Assembly: GCA_964620555.1 (NCBI GenBank)
Contig: CAZUGZ010000032.1
Span: forward strand, 1 to 26,754
Origin: JAPOQD01 sp964620555
GTDB lineage: Bacteria > Pseudomonadota > Gammaproteobacteria > Pseudomonadales > Halieaceae
DNA length: 26,754 nucleotides
Direction: 5' to 3'
The stretch's first letter is position 1. Each line of letters begins with the position of its first letter. The position numbers and the translations under genes are program-made. Below are positions 1 to 7,780 of the stretch, piece by piece. The notes under the pieces are model-generated. The model was not told where the DNA came from. It worked only from the letters and a program-made list of their open reading frames with translations, and searched no databases.

Positions 1-1430
1 ACCATGGCGCCCGCCAGCATGCTGGTGTGAATCTCGTCGCCGGTGCGGTCCAGGAAGCCGGTGTTGATGAAGACCAGGCGTTCCCGGGCCTCGCGCAGGC
101 AGGCTCTGAGGTTGACCGTGGTGCGCCGTTCCTCGTCCATGATGCCGAGTTTGATGGTGTGGCGAGGCAGCGAAAATTCGTCCTCAATCCGGTCGAACAG
201 GTCGCAGGTCAGGGTCACTTCCTCGGGGCCGTGCATCTTGGGTTTGACGATGTACACCGAGCCGGTCCGCGAATTGGACAAGGCCGTGTTTCCGTTCAGA
301 TCATGGCACGCCGCCAGCACCGTGACCATGCCATCCAGTATGCCCTCGAAGACCTCGTTGCCGTCCGCATCCAGCACCGCGGGCGTAGTCATCAGGTGCC
401 CCACGTTGCGCACCAGCAGCAGGCTGCGCCCGTGCAGTGAGAACGGCGAGCCGTCCGCTGCGTTGTACCGGCGATCCGGGTTGAGTCTTCGCTCGACCAA
501 TTTGCCCGCTTTTTCAAAAGTCTCCTCCAGCGTGCCGCGCATCAGCCCCAGCCAGTTGCGGTAGACCTCGGTCTTGTCTTCCGCATCCACGGCGGCGACG
601 GAATCTTCGCAGTCCATGATGGTGGTGATGGCTGCCTCCACCAGCACATCCTTCACTCCCGCCGGGTCGTCCCTGCCGACCGGGTGCTGACGGTCGATCT
701 GGATTTCCATATGCAGATGGTTGATTTGCAGCAGGATGGCACTGGGTGTTGCAGCCGGACCCCGGTAACCGGCAAGCTGCTTCGGTTCGTGCAGGCCGGT
801 CCGGGTGCCATCCGTCAGTGCGGCGACCAGCTTGCGGTCGACGACGGTGTAACCGGTCACCTGTGTATGACTGCCCTGCGCCAGCGGTGCTACCTGGTCC
901 AGATGGTCGCGGGCAAAGGCAATCACTTTCTCACCGCGTGCCGGATTGTAGCCGTTACCTTGCCCGGCACCCTCGCTTTCGGCAATCGCGTCGGTGCCAT
1001 ACAGGGCATCGTACAGGCTGCCCCAGCGGGCATTGGCGGCATTCAGGGCAAAGCGCGCATTCTTGACCGGCACCACCAGTTGCGGGCCCGGTTGCAGGGC
1101 GATTTCCCGATCCACATTGGTGGTGGTGATGGCAATGTCGTCTACTTCCGGCAACAGGTAACCGATCTGTTCCAGAAACGCCCGGTAGGCGACGGGGTCG
1201 TGCGGTCGATCGGCCCTCTCCCGGTGCCAGGCGTCGATTTGTTCCTGCAGGGTATCGCGAATGGCCAGCAATTCCCGGTTGCGCGGTGTGAATTCGGTCA
1301 AAACGCGTGCCAGTGACGCCCAGAAAGCGGCTGTTTCCATACCGCTGCCCGGTGCTATTTCCCGGTCTACGAGGTCGTACAAAGGCGTGGCTATCTGCAA
1401 TCCGTTAGCCTGGATGTAGGGAGTAGTCAT
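1..1430 (-). CDS. glcB: Malate synthase G, partial (C-terminal part lies beyond the left edge)
   Basis: Condenses glyoxylate with acetyl-CoA to malate in the cytoplasm. About 476 N-terminal residues are present of the roughly 720 usual for the monomeric G isoform. The start reads MTTPYIQANGLQIATPLYDL, typical of the family. Further in are IMDCEDSVAAVDAEDK, VYIVKPKMHGPEEV and, at the window edge, VFINTGFLDRTGDEIHTSM, which are core TIM-barrel segments with Mg/glyoxylate-binding acids. The gene is transcribed away from the catabolic genes that start at about 1621. A possible -10 (TACAAT on the minus strand, 1503-1508) lies about 70 bp upstream without a good -35. The neighbouring CitE-like lyase may supply its glyoxylate; that link is inference. 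Confidence 0.95.
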   Translation of the reverse strand, partial: MTTPYIQANGLQIATPLYDLVDREIAPGSGMETAAFWASLARVLTEFTPRNRELLAIRDTLQEQIDAWHRERADRPHDPVAYRAFLEQIGYLLPEVDDIAITTTNVDREIALQPGPQLVVPVKNARFALNAANARWGSLYDALYGTDAIAESEGAGQGNGYNPARGEKVIAFARDHLDQVAPLAQGSHTQVTGYTVVDRKLVAALTDGTRTGLHEPKQLAGYRGPAATPSAILLQINHLHMEIQIDRQHPVGRDDPAGVKDVLVEAAITTIMDCEDSVAAVDAEDKTEVYRNWLGLMRGTLEETFEKAGKLVERRLNPDRRYNAADGSPFSLHGRSLLLVRNVGHLMTTPAVLDADGNEVFEGILDGMVTVLAACHDLNGNTALSNSRTGSVYIVKPKMHGPEEVTLTCDLFDRIEDEFSLPRHTIKLGIMDEERRTTVNLRACLREARERLVFINTGFLDRTGDEIHTSMLAGAM

Positions 1431-1620
1431 GGAACCTCTCGATTGCCGTTGCTGGTGAAAGTGGTCTGAGTGGCTTGCCGGAGGGGCGGAGCGCAAAGGC
1501 GCATTGTACGGATTGGCATGTGGATAGGGTAGTGTTCCCGCGTTTTCTCTCCCGGCTGCAGGTTGGTGAAATGCGCCTGCAAGGCGTTATCATCAGCATT
1601 TCCCCATGCGGAGACTGGAG

Positions 1621-1683
1621 ATGGGTAACCGGCTGCAAGACGAGGTGGCCATAGTGACCGGCGCCGGGGATCGGGAGAACTGA
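1621..1683 (+). pseudogene. Remnant of a short-chain dehydrogenase/reductase (N-terminus only)
   Basis: A well-placed ribosome-binding site (GGAGACTGGAG) precedes an ATG that opens a 20-codon frame. It begins MGNRLQDEVAIVTGAG and stops after DREN. The first 16 residues are a textbook SDR start: the first beta strand and the beginning of the TGxxxGxG nucleotide-binding loop. The rest of the expected ~250 residues is absent, and the next gene starts one base after the stop. I read this as the scar of an internal deletion that left the SDR start and a few terminal codons. A functional short leader peptide is possible but less likely given the SDR match. Confidence 0.6.
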
Positions 1684-1684
1684 G

Positions 1685-2323
1685 ATGGATGCCGAACTGA
1701 GTGCCCGCGTGGAGCGGCTGGAGGCCCTGGATGAGATCCGCCAACTGGTCGCCAAGTATGCCCTGTCCCTGGATATGCGCGACCTGGATGCCCACGTCAA
1801 CCTGTTTGCGCCCGATATCCGGGTCAGTCGGGAACTCACCGGCCGCGCTCACCTGAAGCGCTGGCTGGATGACACCCTGCGCCTGCAATTTACCGGCACT
1901 TCCCATCACGTGGGCAATCACATCATCGAGTTCGACGACAGCGAGCACGCCCACGGCGTGCTGTATTCCAAGAACGAACACGAAACCCCCTGTGAGAACG
2001 GTGGTGTCGAATGGGTCATCATGCAGATGCTGTACTGGGACAATTATCAGCGAATCGACGGGCGCTGGTACTTTCGCCGCCGTCTGCCCTGTTACTGGTA
2101 TGCCACCGATCTCAACAAACCGCCGGTGGGCGACGACAAGATGCGCTGGCCGGACCGCGAACCCTACGCCGGGGCCTTCCACGAACTGTGGCCGAGCTGG
2201 AAGGAATTCTGGGCCAATCCGCCGGGTCCGGAGCTGGCGGAGGTGGCGGAACCGGCTCCGCTCGAGCAATTTCTGCTGCGTATGCGGCGCGGGCAGGCGG
2301 ACCCGAAAATCCGCGTCCGCTGA
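1685..2323 (+). CDS. SnoaL/NTF2-like domain protein (SnoaL_4 type)
   Basis: A 212-residue soluble protein with a cone-shaped NTF2-like fold. The N-terminal helix EIRQLVAKYALSLDMRDLDAHVNLFAPD (Y25, D30) and the pair H74-H75 match the SnoaL_4 group. That group includes bile-acid 7-alpha-dehydratase-like, scytalone-dehydratase-like and ring-hydroxylating-dioxygenase-beta-like proteins. The residues after about 160 form a tail rich in W and P. Dehydratase, isomerase or binding roles are all possible; the exact reaction cannot be read from sequence. The gene begins one base after the stop of the SDR remnant and is 40 bp upstream of the CitE-like gene, so the two probably share a transcript. Its place in a CoA-ester catabolic cluster suggests an alicyclic or steroid-like substrate (inference). 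Confidence 0.75.
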   Translation: MDAELSARVERLEALDEIRQLVAKYALSLDMRDLDAHVNLFAPDIRVSRELTGRAHLKRWLDDTLRLQFTGTSHHVGNHIIEFDDSEHAHGVLYSKNEHETPCENGGVEWVIMQMLYWDNYQRIDGRWYFRRRLPCYWYATDLNKPPVGDDKMRWPDREPYAGAFHELWPSWKEFWANPPGPELAEVAEPAPLEQFLLRMRRGQADPKIRVR

Positions 2324-2363
2324 TGGCGTTGCGGATTCAAAGGCTACTCGACGGGAGTATCGA

Positions 2364-3236
2364 ATGAACCAGCCACTGCTGCGCTCGGTGTTGTACATGC
2401 CCGCATCCAACCAGCGGGCCATGGACAAGGCTCGCACTCTGCCGTGTGATGCCGTGATCCTCGACCTGGAAGACTCGGTGGCGGCGGCTGCCAAGGAAAC
2501 GGCGCGAGAGCAGGTATTGCGGCAATTGCAGGATGGCGGTTACGGCAATCGCCAGGTGGTGGTGCGCGCCAACGGCATCGACACCCCCTGGGGCGAAGCC
2601 GATCTGCTGGCCCTGGCCGCCGCCGGGGTGGGCACCGTGTGTCTGCCCAAAGTGGAGGGGGTGGGGCAGCTGCAGCGTTGCCGCGACCTGCTCCATGGCG
2701 CAGTTGCCGCGGTTCCCGGGGCGGCCGAGCCGAAGCTGTGGGCGATGATCGAGACGCCGCACGGGGTACACCAGGTCGAGCAGATCTGTGGCAGCGAACC
2801 GGCCATCGAGGCACTGGTGATGGGCACCACCGATCTGGCCCACGAACTGCGGGTGCCGGCGGGACCCGACCGCCTCGGCCTGCTGTACGCCTTGTCCCGA
2901 GCGGTCAATGCAGCGCGCATGGCCGGGGTGCTGGCCCTGGACTCGGTATTTTTGAACCTGCAGGACCCGACGGCCCTGCGCCGCGACTGTGAATACGGCA
3001 GGGCGCTGGGTTTCGATGGCAAGACCCTCATCCACCCGAGTCAAATTGACGTCGCCAACGAGGTGTTCAGCCCCAGCGAGCAGCAGATAGCCTGGGCGCG
3101 GCGCGCCCTCGCCGCCTGGCAGGCGGCACAGGACGAAGGCAAGGGGGTGGCGCTGGTGGATGGTGCACTGATGGAAATCATGCACCGCGATCAGGCCAGC
3201 AGAATTCTGTCACTGGCGGAGCGGCAGGAATCGTAA
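2364..3236 (+). CDS. HpcH/HpaI aldolase / CitE-like acyl-CoA lyase
   Basis: A 290-residue TIM-barrel lyase of the citrate lyase beta/malyl-CoA lyase family, which cleaves beta-hydroxyacyl-CoA esters to acetyl- or propionyl-CoA plus a 2-oxoacid. Visible hallmarks are LDLEDSV (34-39), VVVRANG with R68, LPKVE (94-98), E130 in IETPHG and D157 in GTTDLAHEL (the likely Mg2+ ligands), and GFDGKTLIHPSQ near the C-terminus. Size and motifs fit stand-alone CitE-like or (methyl)malyl-CoA lyases rather than a citrate lyase subunit, since no citDFG genes are nearby. I place the start at the ATG preceded by GACGGGAGTATCGA, although the frame stays open far upstream. A malate synthase gene nearby suggests that glyoxylate is the released 2-oxoacid. 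Confidence 0.85.
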   Translation: MNQPLLRSVLYMPASNQRAMDKARTLPCDAVILDLEDSVAAAAKETAREQVLRQLQDGGYGNRQVVVRANGIDTPWGEADLLALAAAGVGTVCLPKVEGVGQLQRCRDLLHGAVAAVPGAAEPKLWAMIETPHGVHQVEQICGSEPAIEALVMGTTDLAHELRVPAGPDRLGLLYALSRAVNAARMAGVLALDSVFLNLQDPTALRRDCEYGRALGFDGKTLIHPSQIDVANEVFSPSEQQIAWARRALAAWQAAQDEGKGVALVDGALMEIMHRDQASRILSLAERQES

Positions 3237-3364
3237 TCGACACGGGAGTACCAGCGTGTGCACGGGTTTGATGACCGCCGCGACCCTGCCACAGGACTAG
3301 GACGGCCTGAAAGCTAGCCTGGACCCGTTGCAATCCGAGTTACAGGAGTCTGCTCGCCGCCGCT

Positions 3365-4552
3365 TCAGCGTTTGACAATGACCGCGGAGCCGTGACCAAA
3401 CAGGCCCTGGTTGGCGGTGATGCCGACCCGGGCCGCCTCGACCTGGCGCTTCCCGGCGCTGCCGCGCAGCTGCCAGGTGAGTTCGCAAACCTGGGCCAGG
3501 GCCTGGGCCGGAACCGCCTCTCCAAAACAGGCCAGACCGCCGGAAGCATTGACCGGAATCCTGCCACCCACCGCGGTATCGCCCTCGCGCAACAGCGTTG
3601 CCGCCTGCCCCGGTGCGCACAGTTGCAGATCTTCGATCCAGTCCAGCTCCAGCGCCGTGGACAAATCGTAGACCTCGGCCAGACTGATGTCCTCGGGACC
3701 CAGGCCCGCCTCCTCGTAGGCCTTGAGAGGCAGGGAGGCACGGTAATTGGTGGCCTCGACCCCCGCGGCGGCGGCGGAATCGGTGGCGATGTCGGGCATC
3801 TCCACTACCGAACTGGCAAAGTTCGGCGTCACCGTCGAAATGGCGGCGATGCGTGGCGCTTTTGCGTGGCCGTGTTTGCGGGCGTATTCGACGCTGGAAA
3901 CTACCAGCGCGGCGCCGCCGTCGCTGGTGGCGCAAATGTCCATCAGCCGCAACGGGTCGGCCACCACGGGAGAGTCGCAGACTTGTTCCGCGGTGAACAG
4001 TTTTTTGTAGCGGGCGCGGGGATTGTGGAAGCCGTGGCGGGCATTCTTGACTTTGACTGCCGCGAAATCTTCGGCGCTGTCGCCGTAGCGTTCCATGCGG
4101 CGGCGGGCGTACAGGCCAAAGTACGTGGGGTTGGTGATCCCGAGATAAAAACGCACCCAATCCGGATCGTCGGGCCGATGGCCCCCGGCCGGAGCCAGGA
4201 AGCCCTTGGGCGTGGTATCGGCCCCGATCACCAGCGCTACCTCGCAGGCACCGGACAGGATCTTGCCGCGCGCCGCCGCCAGCGCCTGTGAACCGGAAGC
4301 ACAGGCGGCGTAGGAGGTATTGACTTCCGCGCCCTGCCAGCCCAGGGCCTGGGCAAAGGTGGCGGCGGCAACCTGGCCGGGGTAACCGCAGCGAATGGTG
4401 GCGCCGGCGGATACGAAGCGGATATCCCGCCAGGCCGTCCCCGAGTCGGCCAGCGCCTCGCGCGCTGCCGCTACGCCATATTCGACAAAACTCCTGCCCC
4501 ATTTGCCCCAGGGGTGCATGCCGGCGCCGATGATGGAAATCTCATTGGACAT
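3365..4552 (-). CDS. Thiolase-superfamily protein (SCP2-thiolase/Ltp type), possibly an aldolase-like lyase
   Basis: A 395-residue thiolase-fold protein that would act on a CoA thioester. The N-terminal half carries the nucleophile region NTSYAACASGSQAL (Cys84). The C-terminal half carries AEVYDLST (Tyr295 where SCP2-type thiolases usually have His) and NASGGLACFGEAVPAQ (Glu345 where GHP normally supplies His). The usual thiolase acid/base residues are therefore altered. The gene overlaps the upstream DUF35 gene by 11 bases (ATGTCCAATGA). This arrangement is typical of Ltp-type enzymes that form complexes with a DUF35 partner, including the retro-aldolase Ltp2 of steroid side-chain degradation. 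I chose the MSNEISIIGAG start over an in-frame ATG 48 bases upstream because homologues begin here. The exact reaction is uncertain. Confidence 0.85.
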   Translation of the reverse strand: MSNEISIIGAGMHPWGKWGRSFVEYGVAAAREALADSGTAWRDIRFVSAGATIRCGYPGQVAAATFAQALGWQGAEVNTSYAACASGSQALAAARGKILSGACEVALVIGADTTPKGFLAPAGGHRPDDPDWVRFYLGITNPTYFGLYARRRMERYGDSAEDFAAVKVKNARHGFHNPRARYKKLFTAEQVCDSPVVADPLRLMDICATSDGGAALVVSSVEYARKHGHAKAPRIAAISTVTPNFASSVVEMPDIATDSAAAAGVEATNYRASLPLKAYEEAGLGPEDISLAEVYDLSTALELDWIEDLQLCAPGQAATLLREGDTAVGGRIPVNASGGLACFGEAVPAQALAQVCELTWQLRGSAGKRQVEAARVGITANQGLFGHGSAVIVKR

Positions 4553-5042
4553 GGGCGCTGCCCGCGTGGTCGCCGCTGTCTTCGGCTGCGGAAGGTGCAT
4601 TGCCGACCGGGTCCAGCGGTCGCCACTTCCAGGTCACCCTGGCCCCGGTTTCTTCCTCGTGCAGGGTTTCCAGCACCAGTTCCATCGGCATGCCAACCTG
4701 CAGTTCCGCCACCGTCGTACCCCGGCTGACCTGACCCAGGATCACCATCTGTTCCCGTTCGAGCTGCACTGCGGCAATCGCGAACGGCTGAAACGGGTCT
4801 TCGGCGACGTAGGGTTCCGGCGGTTGGTAGCAGGCATTGGTGTAACTCCAGAGAGTGCCGTAGCGGCTCAATTCGACTTCCTCGAATTCACTGCTGTCGC
4901 AGTCCGGGTTTTTGCAATAGCTGAATTGCTTGGGAAAAAAATAGCTGCCGCAAAGCAGGCAGCGGCTGCCGATGAGGTGGGGCTGCTCCGCGTCCATGCT
5001 GTGCCAGCCGGGGATGGCCGGAACCAGGGATTTGCCGCTCAT
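4542..5042 (-). CDS. DUF35 zinc-ribbon/OB-fold acyl-CoA partner protein
   Basis: A 166-residue protein with an N-terminal rubredoxin-like zinc ribbon (C28, C31, C43, C48: CLLC and CKNPDC) followed by an OB-fold (roughly 55-145, starting with YGTLWSYT). Proteins of this family bind thiolase-fold partners and acyl-CoA substrates; they are the second subunit of Ltp2-ChsH2-type aldolases and of HMG-CoA synthase/thiolase complexes. The direct 11-base overlap with the downstream thiolase gene suggests translational coupling and a stable complex. I chose ATG 5042; an upstream in-frame TTG (5102) adds 20 basic/aromatic residues without family resemblance. The last 25 residues are acidic and low complexity. 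The 165-bp divergent region upstream also serves the acyl-CoA dehydrogenase genes. Confidence 0.85.
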   Translation of the reverse strand: MSGKSLVPAIPGWHSMDAEQPHLIGSRCLLCGSYFFPKQFSYCKNPDCDSSEFEEVELSRYGTLWSYTNACYQPPEPYVAEDPFQPFAIAAVQLEREQMVILGQVSRGTTVAELQVGMPMELVLETLHEEETGARVTWKWRPLDPVGNAPSAAEDSGDHAGSAHVQ

Positions 5043-5207
5043 GTGGCTGTATTTCCGGAAAAAACAGCGGGCAGGATACCGGTGAAATGGAGGGATGGGC
5101 AAGTTTCGGGCCCGATTGCCGCCATCATTTGGCGAGCTTGACTATTCAGTGGGGGTGCGCTGTTGCTACCATGAATCACTCGGCTCGACACAGTGGGGCA
5201 GTTTTGC

Positions 5208-6404
5208 ATGAAAGTTGAATTCAGCGCGCCGCAGGTGCACCTTCGCGAACAGCTGCGAGCCTATTTCGCGGACTTGATGACCCCCGAACTGGTCGCCGAA
5301 TGCGCCCGCGACGTCGGTGAGGGAGGCGGCCCGCTGTGGCGCGAGGCGCTGCGCCGGATGGGCCGTGACGGCTGGATTGGAATCGGTTGGCCGGAGCACC
5401 TGGGCGGCAAAGGCATGACCCCCATCGAGCAGTTCATCTTTATTGAGGAGGTGGCGCGGGCGGGCTATCCGTTCCCGTTTCTGACCACCGAGTCGGTGGG
5501 GCCGCAGTTGGCCGAGTACGGCAACGAGTGGCAGCGGGGTGAACTGGTACCTGGAATTCTCGCTGGCGAATTGCTGGTGTGCATCGGCTATTCCGAGCCG
5601 GGTGCGGGTACCGATCTGGCCGCCCTGAAGACGCGTGCGGAAAAGGATGGGGACGAGTGGGTCATCAATGGCCAGAAGATGTGGACCAGTCTCGCCCATT
5701 TCAGCGATTACACCTGGCTGGCGGTGCGCACCGACCCGGACGCCGCCAAAAAACACCGGGGTATTTCCCTGTTTCTGGTACCCAATGATGACCCCGGGTG
5801 GAGTTGCACACCGGTCGTGACCCTGGGAGGCGTACGAACCAACGCCACCTTCTACGACAATATCCGGGTGCCCGAGCGCAACCTGGTGGGTGAACTGCAC
5901 GGCGGCTGGAAGTTGATCACCGGCCAGCTCAATCGCGAACGTCTCGGCCTGGTGAATGTGGGCCCCACCGCCGAGTTGTTCAACCAGGTGGTCGACTGGG
6001 CCCGAATCACCGAACTGGGGGGTGGCGGCAGGGTCATCGACCAGCCCTGGGTGCAACTCAATCTGGCGCGGGTGCGGGCCGGTATCGAGGCTTTGAAACT
6101 GGTCTGTTACAAACAGGCCTGGGCCATGACCGAGGGCCAGCTGGAAATGGCGGACGCCTCCGCCGCCAAGGTGTACGGCTCGGAATTCTTTATCGAAGCG
6201 TATCGGGCGCTGGGTGAAGTGCTGGGCCAGGCTTCGCTGGTAAAGGCCGGTTCCGCGACCGGACAGGTGTTACAGGGCAAACTGGAACGCCTCTATCGCA
6301 CTGCCTCCATTGTCACTTTCGGCGGCGGCACCAACGAAATCCAGCGCGACATCATTTCAGCGGCCGGGCTGTGGATGCCCCGCGCCCAGCGGCAGGGAGG
6401 CTAG
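5208..6404 (+). CDS. Acyl-CoA dehydrogenase, FadE26/FadE29-like subunit
   Basis: A 398-residue flavoprotein that would introduce an alpha,beta double bond in an acyl-CoA. FAD/substrate segments are visible: IGYSEPGAGTDLAAL (127-140) and WVINGQKMWTS (151-161). The C-terminal FGGGTNEIQRDIIS (371-384) has Gly where MCAD-type enzymes have the catalytic Glu of YEGT. Another acid, E244 in LNRERLG, is conserved in steroid-degrading relatives and is the likely base. The gene is followed after four bases by a second, divergent acyl-CoA dehydrogenase, the layout of the heterotetrameric ChsE enzymes of cholesterol degraders. The start ATG has only a weak ribosome-binding site; an in-frame GTG 15 bases upstream is an alternative. 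Confidence 0.9.
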   Translation: MKVEFSAPQVHLREQLRAYFADLMTPELVAECARDVGEGGGPLWREALRRMGRDGWIGIGWPEHLGGKGMTPIEQFIFIEEVARAGYPFPFLTTESVGPQLAEYGNEWQRGELVPGILAGELLVCIGYSEPGAGTDLAALKTRAEKDGDEWVINGQKMWTSLAHFSDYTWLAVRTDPDAAKKHRGISLFLVPNDDPGWSCTPVVTLGGVRTNATFYDNIRVPERNLVGELHGGWKLITGQLNRERLGLVNVGPTAELFNQVVDWARITELGGGGRVIDQPWVQLNLARVRAGIEALKLVCYKQAWAMTEGQLEMADASAAKVYGSEFFIEAYRALGEVLGQASLVKAGSATGQVLQGKLERLYRTASIVTFGGGTNEIQRDIISAAGLWMPRAQRQGG

Positions 6405-6408
6405 GACG

Positions 6409-7548
6409 ATGGATTTCGGGTTTTCGGAAGCGCAGCGCGAGGTACAAAATCTGGCCCGGCAGATTTTGTCCAGGGAAGTGAGCCCGGAGAAACTGGCAGC
6501 CTTCGACGGCGACCGGGTGGAAAGTTACGACTCGGAGTTGTGGCAGAAGGTGGCCGCTGCCGGTCTGCTGGGGGTTGCCGTGGCCGAGGACTACGGTGGA
6601 ATGGGCTTCGGTTTCACCGAACTGGCTCTGCTGATGGAGGAACAGGGGCGCAGTATCGCGCCATTGCCGCTGTTGCCCCACGCGGTATCGGCGGCACTGC
6701 CGGTCCAGAAATTCGGCAGCGAGGCACTGCGGGAACGCCTGCTGCCGGGGGTGGTGCAGGGCAGTTTGCTGTTGACCGCCGGCCTCGTGGAAGCGGGTTC
6801 GGAAGACCCGGCCCATCCCGCTAGCACGGCTCGTGCCGACGGCACGGGCTACCGGGTGAGCGGCACCAAGACCTGCGTTCCCTTTGCCGGTTCGGCAGAC
6901 CGCATCCTGATCTCGGCGCAGACTGGGCCGGGGGTGGTGGCGCTGTTGCTGGATCCGGCCGCCCCCGGTGTCGAACTGGTGCCAATGCAATACACCACCT
7001 ACGAGCCCCAGTTCGAACTCCGCATGAACGAGGTCGCGGTGGCGGCCGAGGATGTGCTGGGGGGGGCGCAACAGGGGGGCGCGGTAATGGAATATGCCAG
7101 TGCGCACACCACGGCGGCGGTCTGTGCCCATCAACTGGGAGTCACCGACCAGGCCCTGCGCATGACCGCCTCCTACACTTCGCAGCGGGAGCAATTCGGG
7201 GTGCCGATCGCCACTTTTCAGGCCGTGGGACACCGCGCTGCCAACTGCTTTATCGACGTCGAATGTCTGCGTCTTACCACCTACCAGGCGGTCAGTCTGC
7301 TGGATGCCGAAGTCGGTGCGGAGGCAGGGACCGTAGTGCAGATCGCCAAATTCTGGGCCGGCGAGGCCGGGCACCGGGTCAGCTATGCGGCCCAGCATTT
7401 GCACGGAGGTACCGGCATTGACCGGGATTATCCGCTGTGGCGGTTGTGTCTGTGGGCGCGCCACAACGAGGCCATGCTGGGTGGCTCGAGCCGGCAACTC
7501 TCCCTTCTGGGTGAGCGCATTGCTCGCGGTGAGGCGTACTGCGCCTGA
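6409..7548 (+). CDS. Acyl-CoA dehydrogenase, second (FadE27/FadE28-like) subunit
   Basis: A 379-residue acyl-CoA dehydrogenase-like protein beginning MDFGFSEAQREVQNLARQIL. The middle domain is poorly conserved (TAGLVEAGSEDP instead of the usual TEPxAGSD), suggesting weakened FAD contacts. The C-terminal helical domain is clear: YTSQREQFGVPIATFQAVGH and HLHGGTGIDRDYPLWRL. This split of conserved features between two adjacent genes is what heteromeric ChsE-type enzymes show, with FAD bound at the subunit interface. A strong ribosome-binding site (GGGAGG) lies within the end of the upstream gene, four bases separate the two genes, and they are surely co-transcribed. A weak GC hairpin (7547-7566) overlaps the stop codon but lacks a T tract. 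The substrate is unknown; a steroid-derived or branched acyl-CoA is inferred. Confidence 0.88.
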   Translation: MDFGFSEAQREVQNLARQILSREVSPEKLAAFDGDRVESYDSELWQKVAAAGLLGVAVAEDYGGMGFGFTELALLMEEQGRSIAPLPLLPHAVSAALPVQKFGSEALRERLLPGVVQGSLLLTAGLVEAGSEDPAHPASTARADGTGYRVSGTKTCVPFAGSADRILISAQTGPGVVALLLDPAAPGVELVPMQYTTYEPQFELRMNEVAVAAEDVLGGAQQGGAVMEYASAHTTAAVCAHQLGVTDQALRMTASYTSQREQFGVPIATFQAVGHRAANCFIDVECLRLTTYQAVSLLDAEVGAEAGTVVQIAKFWAGEAGHRVSYAAQHLHGGTGIDRDYPLWRLCLWARHNEAMLGGSSRQLSLLGERIARGEAYCA

Positions 7549-7640
7549 CCCGGTGACTCGCGGGTCGGGCCGCCCACCGCAACCTCGCGGTGCCGCTGCC
7601 TGCCGGGTCGAAAATTTATTTGCACACCGACTATTGGCTA

Positions 7641-7687
7641 TTGCTTTGCACTTGTAGTATGGTATACACTAACTACTATTAGTTAGT
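7641..7687 (+). promoter_or_regulatory. P450 promoter with overlapping palindromic operator
   Basis: The region shows a possible -35 (TTGCTT, 7641-7646), a 16-bp spacer and an extended -10 (TGG then TATACA, 7663-7668). Immediately overlapping is a perfect 8+8 inverted repeat with a 4-base spacer, ACTAACTA-CTAT-TAGTTAGT (7668-7687), centred near the expected transcription start. The stretch is strikingly AT-rich for this window. The size and symmetry fit a TetR-family repressor site; the regulator is not in the window. The first base of the -10/operator overlap suggests repression by blocking polymerase. The downstream P450 would have a leader of about 105 bases. Confidence 0.65.
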
Positions 7688-7780
7688 CAGGCCCGTGTGT
7701 ATTCTGCTGCCATTGCGAGGCAGACCCGGTCAACGGCGACAGGAGCGCGGGCCAACAGTGCTGGAAAGCAGAGGTGCAGT

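Noticed and set aside
3297..4502. A 401-codon open frame overlapping the thiolase gene on the same strand
   Set aside because: It is a GC-rich shadow frame full of Arg/Gly with no domain; the thiolase frame has clear motifs.
5138..5172. TTGACT followed by CTATTCAGT, resembling a -35 and the P450 operator core
   Set aside because: No -10 at a usable spacing, and only three bases of symmetry around CTAT; similarity to the operator is too weak.
7547..7566. GACCCG/CGGGTC hairpin over the stop codon of the second acyl-CoA dehydrogenase
   Set aside because: Six-base stem with an eight-base loop and no T tract; common by chance in GC-rich sequence.
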